Source: Tretioscincus oriximinensis
Taxonomy: Eukaryota; Chordata; Lepidosauria; Squamata; Gymnophthalmidae
NCBI GenBank assembly: GCA_022410635.1
Contig: JAJVDF010000495.1
Span: forward strand, 888,701 to 952,700
DNA: 64,000 nt
Direction of reading: 5' to 3'
Below the pieces are notes generated by a model that had not been told where the DNA came from, searched no databases, and saw only the letters and a program-made list of their open reading frames with translations. The translations under genes were made by a program, and so were the position numbers. Positions within the stretch are counted from its first letter, which is position 1, and every line of letters begins with the position of its first letter. Shown one piece after another: positions 56,872 to 64,000 of the stretch.

Positions 56872-57060
56872 TTAGTAGAATTAGCCCGTTGCATTATGGT
56901 AATCACTGGCCATCAGAACAGATGGGCAACAAGGGGCCATCAGGTATTTGACTTAGTGGGAGGGAGGGTGTCACATGGGTGACCAAGGGTGCAAAACTTG
57001 TGTGTCACCCACGGTGCTGAGACCCCCTTCACCATGCCCCCTGCCTATGGCTGGGCTACT
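56872..57060 (-). mobile_element. Helitron 3' end fragment
   Basis: Minus strand: CATAATGCAACGGGCTAATTCTACTAA then host T. The hairpin's left half is disrupted. The interior is unlike the other copies and the left limit is a guess. Confidence 0.45.
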
Positions 57061-57789
57061 GTGTGAAAAGTACAATTTGTCCTGGGCTTCCATTATTTGC
57101 ACATACTTCATGTGATCGTCCAAGTCACGTGTATGACCTGATCGCAAGGCTAGGTCACATAGAAAGAAAACCTTGCCGCCTGTAACATCACTTCATCCTT
57201 GTGAAAATGATACGATACAGAATATTGATCTGAGCAGTTTGGATGTGCTTAATACCAATAAACTGATAAACTGTGGAATAAAGAAATGGTGTCCGAAGGC
57301 AGCCCGAGAGAGAGAGAGACAGACAGCTTGTTTCTAGAAATTTCTCTTAGCTCTCTTTCCCACACAACTTCATTTCATTTTTTAAAGCATGGGGGGTTTG
57401 AGGGGGAAAAACCCGCCTCCCATCATCTCTATAATCAATAACGTGTTCCTTGAAGCCGANTTCTAATTTCCGCGACAAACAACCGTCTTCCCTTAACAAG
57501 CTCTTGTCAAACCCTGCGACACATCGGATCATCCAAACGGAGGCTTCTCATTGGCTGTGAGGCTCAAACGTGCCAGACACCTATTGACCAAACCTAATTT
57601 AGCACAGGTTTAAGTGACGGCTAATTTTTCGCAGAAAAAGACTGTGTTTNGCGGGTTTTGTTACACTTTTTTTCTTTAATGATTTGCACATTCAGAAGAG
57701 CAGGGCAAAAGCAGCAGCAGCAGCTATTATCTCACAGACAAGAACAGAAGCACAAATATCTGTTTCTTCACCAGTCTGCAAACACAGAG

Positions 57790-57946
57790 GCCTCGAATGA
57801 AACCTTTATTGAAACCCATTTATGTTCCGAGTTTTCCTTGGTCTCCGCATATTCCCATATGCATTCAGTACACCGCACTTGTGCCATTTTTATAGACAGG
57901 TCTTCCAGACACCTTCCTGCCAGCAGAAAATTTGTTCCCGTGGGCA
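57790..57946 (-). CDS. Candidate terminal exon of an unidentified gene
   Basis: A strong acceptor (TTTGCTTTTATATCATCAG) starts an open stretch. All three frames reach a stop within it or shortly after, and AATAAA lies at 57810-57805 (minus). A second poly-A-type signal, ATTAAA, is near 57680. Frame and product are unknown. Confidence 0.25.
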
Positions 57947-58084
57947 CTGATGATATAAAAGCAAACGCAGAAAATCTTACAAAAACACATAAAGAGAGAA
58001 GCGTCCTTGCATGGCCCAGCCCTGCACATTCTTCCTTCCCCCCCACTGCATGGCCTCTTTTGGCCACATGTCTTCCAGCCCTGC

Positions 58085-58350
58085 CCATCACTAAGATGGC
58101 AACCCAGAAACACAAATGGAAATGACATCAGAGGTGGGCGGGGCACCGGAAATCGTGTGCCCAAAAACGGGGCCTGAAACAAAAGAACGAGCNGGGCTTA
58201 TGCAGGGTGCCAGAATGACATTGGGTGGTGGACTGGGCAGAGGGAAGGGAAAATACTCGTAAATGGGAATTTCTTCCTCGTACGAAGGCTGGGATCGACT
58301 GAGATCCCATGTGTGCACAGGATTCTCGTACTGTTTTCCAGCATTGCGTC
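58085..58350. repeat. Unclassified interspersed repeat R, copy 2
   Basis: Shares CATCACTAAG(A/G)TGGCA, GGGAATTTCTTCCTCGTA and GATTCTCGTACTGTTTTCCA with 26950-27125, in the same order. Confidence 0.5.
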
Positions 58351-58694
58351 CCTCCATGGGCTAGACATGGTCCAGGCTAGGAACTGTAGTTTGCCAGCCC
58401 CCCGTGCAGGATGCTTGGAAGGAACTGCCTGCTGTTCAGATTAATCTTCCCAGTAGGTCCCACCTCTGGGCCTCATCTCTAGGTCTCAGAGAATGACCAA
58501 ATTCTCCCAGAGCAGTTCTGCGGAAAACTGAAAGCTGGTCATCCTGAAAGCCTGACAATGCTGCTTGCGTTCTGTGTGACAAAGTCATTGTGCCTTTGCC
58601 TGCAAAAAGGCATGGTGATGAGAAATAGTCAAGAGGATACAATTGTTCAGATTCTTTCTTGGGGTTTTGATTGCATATTTCTGTCTTTTTTTAA

Positions 58695-58795
58695 CCAGTA
58701 AACTGTTCGGAGCCTGCCGTAGCCCACACTATCATATGAATGGCAAGGCTTTATTTCAAGATATGTCTCAATATAAAGCCCAGTACAGAAATGTT
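58695..58795. repeat. MITE-like repeat, family A, fragment
   Basis: GGAGCCTGCCGTAGCCCACACTATC..ATTTCAAGATATGTCTCAATA. Confidence 0.5.
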
Positions 58796-58844
58796 CATAC
58801 ATATCCTATCAACCTTTCATAGCCTATGAAAACTCCACTTACGA

Positions 58845-59650
58845 GGAATGATTAAGGATCAGGGACAAGAGAAGACTGAGAAGAGAGCTGGTAGCAGCCT
58901 ACAAATATCTGCCACAGAACAAAGGGATCAGCTTTGATTTCACTTGCAAATTGAAGGATTAGAAAAACGGAATGAAACTGAAAGGGAGTAGATATAGATT
59001 AGATATTAGAAAAACCTTTACAACAGTCAGAGTGATCAACCTGTGGAACAGGCTGCCACAGGAGGTGGAAAGTTCGCCTTGGCTGGAAATCTTTAAACAG
59101 AGGCTGGGCAGCCATTGGTAGGGTTGCCACCTGTCCCGCATTATACGGGACGTCCTGTATTTCAGGTAAAAATTACACGTCCTGTATTGTGATTCAGTGT
59201 CCGGTAAAATACCACTAATATCATGCTTGTTTCGAAATATTTGAAATTCAAATTGCCACTTGGTTATATATCGATCGTTATATTCTAATTGATACAAACT
59301 CATCGATTATCGAAGTGTCAGCAGGCAGCAAGTNTGACGCTCCTAGCGCTCTCGGTGCGAGGAAAGTGAACCTCCGTTCTCAGCCGGATGTTGTAAGGAA
59401 AACTCATATAGAAAGGAACAGGAAGTAGGAAGTGCGGAAGTGTCTTCCTCGAATGGTAGTGTAGCCAGGTGTGGTGACTGTTATTATTTTAGTGTCCCTT
59501 AATTTTGTGAAATATCCCTTATTTTTCAGAGCAGGTCCCTTATTTCACCTATCAAAAGGTGGCAACCTAGCCATCGGTCTGCGATGATTTAGAGAATCTG
59601 CACAAAGCAATGATCCAGGAGGTCCTTTCCAACTCTAGGATTCNATGATC
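58845..59650 (+). mobile_element. CR1 LINE 3' end (family B) split by a hAT element
   Basis: 58845-59118 has REDQGQEKTEKRAGSSLQIS-type sequence, then NLWNRLPQEV coding and AGAGGCTGGGCAGCCATTGG; after the insertion, GCCATCGGTCTGCGATGATTTAG..GGTCCTTTCCAACTC completes it. Confidence 0.85.
59119..59569. mobile_element. Non-autonomous hAT transposon, 451 bp
   Basis: Ends TAGGGTTGCCACC and GGTGGCAACCTA are inverted repeats; GCCATTGG (59111-59118) and GCCATCGG (59570-59577) form an 8-bp target duplication with one change. No transposase remnant. Confidence 0.88.
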
Positions 59651-59891
59651 AACCAAGGCAAAGAAGTACCTGGCCTTGGCAGGCAGCAGATTGATTGTTT
59701 GGGGGGATAAGTTGNCAAAGATGAGTAAGTGCCACATGTCTAAAGGCTGCACAGCACTCACCCCATTGCCCTGCTAAATTAAAATGGCAAGAGGAAGTCT
59801 GGGACACCAGGTGTTTNACGGGTAGGAATGACAGGATGTCAAGTGAAGCTACCCAGCGGAAACGCACATGATTACCGAAAGGGAATTTTAC

Positions 59892-59956
59892 TTTGGCAAG
59901 AGCGCTAGACGGGGGAGATAGCAATACTGTGAGCCGAATGAGATCATTGTTAGGGT
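59892..59956 (-). CDS. Candidate exon of an unidentified gene
   Basis: A very good acceptor (GTTTTCATTTCTTTGCAG) opens 65 nt reading PNNDLIRLTVLLSPPSSALA plus Lys, ending at a moderate donor AAA|GTAAAA (phase 1 in, phase 0 out). The peptide looks protein-like but I do not recognise it. The phases do not join directly to the 61203-61095 block. Confidence 0.3.
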
Positions 59957-60156
59957 CTGCAAAGAAATGAAAACACACCTGTCACCCCTCTACTGCGGAA
60001 AACTGCTGGTGGACAGTTTAATAAACTAAGATCAGCAGCTACTAGAATTGTAATGAATGTAATGCTTGCTATTATCGTACTGCTCTTTGGTGGACATTTT
60101 TGTTGTTATTTTTGCTATCATTACTATTATTACTAGTTTTAATAATTCAACTACTT

Positions 60157-60272
60157 GCAATTGCTCACTTTTGAACAGCTAGGCTGGCTGACGCTAAGGC
60201 CAATAGAGGGTGCTCACTCTTCTCCATAGCAGACACATGGGCCTTGACCAACCTCTCCGCTGAAAGGCTTGG
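60157..60272 (-). mobile_element. tRNA-type SINE fragment
   Basis: GAACAGCTAGGCTGGCTGACGC..GAGGGTGCTCACTCTTCTCC..CCTCTCCGCTGAAAGGC. Confidence 0.65.
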
Positions 60273-60278
60273 ATGATG

Positions 60279-60369
<91 letters not shown>

Positions 60370-60467
60370 TTAATTATTATTACTATTACTATTACTACTA
60401 TTACTACTATTACTACTATTACTATTACTACCACTACCACTACCACTACCACTACCACTACCACTAC

Positions 60468-60522
<55 letters not shown>

Positions 60523-60562
60523 GTTATTGTTATTGTTATTGTTATTGTTATTATTATTATTA
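60272..60562. repeat. Compound (AAT)n-(ATT)n microsatellite
   Basis: ATAATA repeats to 60366, then TTACTA and CTACCA variants, then TTATTA repeats and TTGTTA to 60562. The switch AACAATTAATTATT makes the two halves roughly inverted. Confidence 0.95.
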
Positions 60563-61094
60563 ACAACAGGACAGACAGCGAGAATTGGTGACTAGACACA
60601 GCCACTCCTCTCAGGATATTCCCCCCACTGGTCTTCAGCCGGGTGTGTATGTGTTGCACCCATAACGTTACCTTCATGCCCCAATATGCAATGAGGCAAC
60701 TTCATGACAGGATATCACTGCTAGCAAAGCCAGTTCTGACTAAAATGAACTTGCTTCACTTCTTTAGGGGAAACCAATTGTCACCCATGTTGCTGTCAGA
60801 TCAGCCCATGCGCACACAGTTCTCCAGGCCAGCACTAAGTGACTCCATTTTAACTCCCATTCCCCCTTCCCCCCAGTGAGAACGAGGCATCTAGCACTTT
60901 CTGGCTTCTGGGTGAAAACGACAAAGATGCATTACTTTCCCCCCAAGCTCTAGGAACTCCAAGAATCCAATGTAGGTTTTAGGGTCCATTGGAGATCTGA
61001 ATTTCCTCCAGTGAAAACCTCCACCGTGAATCTTTATTGTTGACGTAGACATTATTTGACTTCGGAAACTATTTAGGAAGTGGAAAACCAATAC

Positions 61095-61203
61095 CTGATG
61101 CAGTTTGCAGACAGCTGACACTCCTTCTGGATAACATCTAGTATATTAACGCAACTGATTGAAAGCTCTTCAGTGCCGACATTCTTGCACGTTGCAGAGA
61201 ATT
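61095..61203 (-). CDS. Candidate exon of an unidentified gene
   Basis: 109 nt between acceptor TTCTGTTTTCTTCCAG and donor CATCAG|GTATTG (phase 1 in, phase 2 out). Only one frame is open: FSATCKNVGTEELSISCVNI, then LDVIQKECQLSANCI. Four Cys in 35 residues hint at an extracellular domain, but the family is not recognised. Confidence 0.4.
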
Positions 61204-61309
61204 CTGGAAGAAAACAGAATTTTTTGTGTGATTTAAAAGGAAAATAATGAGCAGCTTGAATGAAATTGCTTGACTAATAATAATGAGGATGATTTCGTGC
61301 TTTCTCCAA

Positions 61310-61470
61310 AACAGTCTCTGAAGTAGGTGGGGCTGAGAGAACTGTAAAAAACTGTGACTGGTCCAAGGTCACCCAGCTGGCTTGGATGGAGGAGAATAAA
61401 ATCAAACTGGGAGACTATCAGACAGAAATCCAGTACTCTAACCACTATAGTACTCTGACCACTACAATTT
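61310..61470 (-). mobile_element. ACA-like SINE
   Basis: GAAGTAGGTGGGGCTGAGAG, CCAAGGTCACCCAGCTGGC, then a duplicated reversed head ACTCTAACCACTATAGTACTCTGACCACTAC. Confidence 0.8.
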
Positions 61471-61569
61471 TGAACCATAACTGAATCAAACCCACCAGTG
61501 TAAATCTCACAGCTTTAAGAGTACAGAATGGCAAATCACTTCTATATATCTGCTAAGGCTTTATCCCCA

Positions 61570-61790
61570 TGCCCAAGGTACTGCGCTTTGGAGGCAATTT
61601 TTCCTTTATTGCATATCACCAGATTTTTAACAAGCATCCTTTTGTTAAGTCCAAAAGAAAAATCTCTTGTGTATAAATTGTAAAAATCTCATTGGCTCTT
61701 GATGTGCAGAGACTGCCTGGGAATAGTGGACAGGGTCACAGAGAATTCTGGGGACTGNACCCTTGCNCAAGATCCCAGCAAATAGCTGTC
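61570..61790. repeat. Unclassified interspersed repeat E, copy 2
   Basis: GCGCTTTGGAGGCAATTTTTCC, AAAAATCTCATTGGCTC and GAGAATTCTGGGGACTG are the reverse of 42430-42705. Confidence 0.6.
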
Positions 61791-62199
61791 CCTCTTACAT
61801 GGGGGCACCCATTTGACTTAAGGTGACATCATTTTGATGTCNCTTCCAGTCTTTACATAAGGGAAATGGTGCCCAGAGTGACATCACTTCCTGTCGCACA
61901 CAGGGAATGACATCATAAAAGTTTTGCATGCATGTGCCAGATTTCTGGGCTCCTTGTCTGATATCTGGTGTTCAGGCACGCCCAACAATGCCTCTGGGGC
62001 TCGTCATTCACAAGCAGATGAGAGGCAGNAGCTGAATGGCGAGGTAAAATGGGGACGAGCAGCTCATGTATTTGTTTTTTTAAGCGTTTTTAAAGCAGGG
62101 CAAACAAACAGGTGGGGATGTAGCCTAAGAGAGCTTCACCAAGGTATCCCATTTATGCAGTTAACCAGAAAGTGGCCATGATTTGAAGGTCTTCCACAA

Positions 62200-63424
62200 C
62201 AGGGGTTGGGAACCTTTTTTCTGCAAGGAGGCACACATGGGTCATTTGGACTTCGGTTATAGAGATGTTAGAGTGGCAGTCACGCACGGATAGGTCAGTC
62301 GCTAAGGAATCTGTCTCCCATTTGGGAGATGGGGTTTCGAAGCCCTGTGNCGGACGTGGGGAGGGGTGACCACCTTCTCCTAGCCTGCAGCTCTAGCCAA
62401 CTCAGCTATTCGAAAGCAGGAATTGCAAGAAATTGCAACTAACTGCAAGTAGATACATGGGANCCACCAGAGTCTGGTGGGGAAGATAGAATGTCAGCCT
62501 TCAGGGAAAAATACCCTTGTAAGCCGCTTTGAGTCCCTTTGNAAGGTGAGAAAAGCAGGGTATAAGAACCCAGTTCTTCTTCTTCCTCTTATGTTTATTT
62601 AATGATAAAGTTAGTATCAAGATGACTAAATGTTAGGGGATTTTCAGCCTACTGTTTTATAGAATTGTGGCTGTTTCTGTGGTTATTTTGTATTCCTGGT
62701 TTTGATTTGGAATTGTTTTGTTTTTCTTTTCAATGCTTCCTCTTTTTGTATTTCACCTCATGTGTTAACAAAGTTTTTTTAAAAAAGGGTTTATTGTCAG
62801 TGATTAGTCTTCTTGACCATATCGCTATGTCATGCATGTCAAAGGTGACACACCAAGACATTTTGAGTGACACACCGCCGTCTTAATTAAATTAAAATTA
62901 AATGTTTTTTTAAAAATTATTTTAAATCGCCGCATTAAAATCTTTAAAAGAACCGTCTGACAGAAAACGTTTGTAGCTCTTGCTTGTGCCTGAAGTGTAC
63001 GAAACGCCAACCTTCAATTGAAAATTTAGCAAATGAAATTCAGCAACAAAAAAGTCACTAATGTAAAGAATTATTTCTTTTTGCTTCTTTAATAAAATAC
63101 ATACTGATATATCAAAAATATACGTATTGTTTTACTAGACTCAAGCTACAAGTATCACAAACTTATGGATATTTCTAGATGTGATACGGCATCCAAGTTA
63201 AATTAGGTATTTTTAAAAAATGAATTTTGACACACTGAGCTCACTGGTGTAGGAATATAATCTTATGAATAAAATACAATTAAAAGTTGTTAAAAATACG
63301 TGTTAAAATACGTGAATTCAGCCAGGGAAATTTAATGCTTTCTTGGGGAGCCTACAACGGGCCGGGCCAAATGGTTCCGTGGGCTGGGTCCATCCGGCCC
63401 CCAGCCTTAGGTTACCCACCCCCA
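62200..63424. mobile_element. hAT transposon with nested SINE
   Basis: Left end CAGGGGTTGGGAACC and right end GGTTACCCACCCCCA form imperfect inverted repeats, flanked by TTCCACAA (62192-62199) and TTCTACAA (63425-63432). The right part is AT-rich (62830-63300) and has no intact transposase frame. Confidence 0.75.
62281..62590 (+). mobile_element. tRNA-type SINE nested in hAT
   Basis: CACGGATAGGTCAGTCGCTAAG, GGGAGATGGGGTTTCGAAGC, GGGTATAAGAACCCAGTTC and (CTT)n: complete and younger than the hAT host. Confidence 0.85.
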
Positions 63425-63849
63425 TTCTACAAGAACAACGATAAGATTTCCAAATCTTGTTCTTCTTGAATTTAGTCAACCCTATTATCATGGAGGCTGG
63501 CTGACATTTCCGACGGGCCAAGTAAGATGTGAACGAACACAAAGCTGGAGCAGATCCAAGTATGAAGAGAGGGGAAATATTTATGCTGTAATCGAATGTA
63601 TATTTAGCATTTTGTAAGTCTTAGAAGATTTATGGCCACAGATAATACTGCCACAGAGGCAGGAGGGAGCTTATCAATAGCTAGGAGTGGGCCAAACTTC
63701 TCACAGGCTGCATCCCGACTGAGAGGGAAAAAGCAAATAGGAAGACAGCAATATGAATGCGCATTCAACGCATTTCTCTCCCCAGTTCCAGCCACACTTC
63801 CATCGGTATGACCTTTCTCCTCATCACCTTGCAGTGTGGTCATAAAAAG

Positions 63850-64000
63850 AAGATGAATCTGGTTTTTATAAGCCACCCTTCTTACCCAGAAAGACGCAGA
63901 GTGGCTTACAAGGTTAATTTTCACCCGAAGGCTTCCATCTTCTATCTTCCCCACCACACTATTGTAGCACTCATTAATCTATTTGAAATGTAAATTCCAA
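63850..64000 (-). mobile_element. tRNA-type SINE cut by the window edge
   Basis: AAGATGAATCTGGTTTTTAT tail, AAGACGCAGAGTGGCTTACA, CCATCTTCTATCTTCCCCAC; continues past base 64000. Confidence 0.75.

Noticed and set aside
57658..58125. 155-codon plus-strand frame
   Set aside because: No recognisable domain; it runs antisense to the candidate terminal exon and includes poly-Gln from a CAG run.

Overview
The window looks like a vertebrate nuclear chromosome, most likely from a squamate reptile (possibly a gecko; this is inference). The evidence is one gene with small exons and long introns, set in a dense mix of CR1-, L2-, L1- and BovB-type LINEs, two tRNA-type SINE families, hAT transposons, Helitrons, palindromic MITE-like repeats, a Ty1/copia fragment and long (ATT)n/(AAG)n microsatellites. 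Isolated single n bases mark assembly ambiguity. There is no prokaryotic-style gene layout, and nearly every long open frame is a repeat fragment or a chance frame.

The main content is one protein-coding gene on the minus strand, running from about 47143 (first recognised exon, holding the start codon) leftward to 855, where it leaves the window. Twelve exons can be read with matching splice phases: 47143-47064, 35719-35610, 23145-23102, 21324-21225, 18108-17995, 16696-16585, 10220-10087, 9169-9096, 5460-5393, 3265-3173, 2384-2187 and 1003-855. Together they give exactly 400 codons: an N-terminal PB1 domain, a Ser/Pro-rich linker, and the start of a protein kinase domain with its glycine loop and ATP-binding lysine. 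This is a MEKK2/MEKK3 (MAP3K2/MAP3K3) family kinase. The linker resembles MAP3K3, while the PB1 and kinase start carry MAP3K2-like residues. Several positions that are the same in both human proteins differ here, which suggests a third paralog. The rest of the catalytic domain lies left of base 1. A possible 63-nt in-frame cassette exon sits at 35983-35921.

Right of 47.2 kb the window holds a copia pol fragment with its 3' LTR, more LINE and SINE copies, a BovB tail with a related LTR copy inside it, a CR1 copy split by a hAT element, and a large hAT element carrying a nested SINE. Three minus-strand exon-like blocks (61203-61095, 59956-59892, 57946-about 57790) may belong to a second gene that I could not identify.

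Many insertions can be dated relative to one another from target-site duplications: hAT elements with 8-bp duplications, a solo LTR with a 5-bp GCCCC duplication inside a CR1, and snap-back palindromic elements with 10-12-bp duplications. The most unusual repeat signal is this palindromic family: a fixed head joined to long inverted arms, one copy being a perfect 178-bp palindrome.
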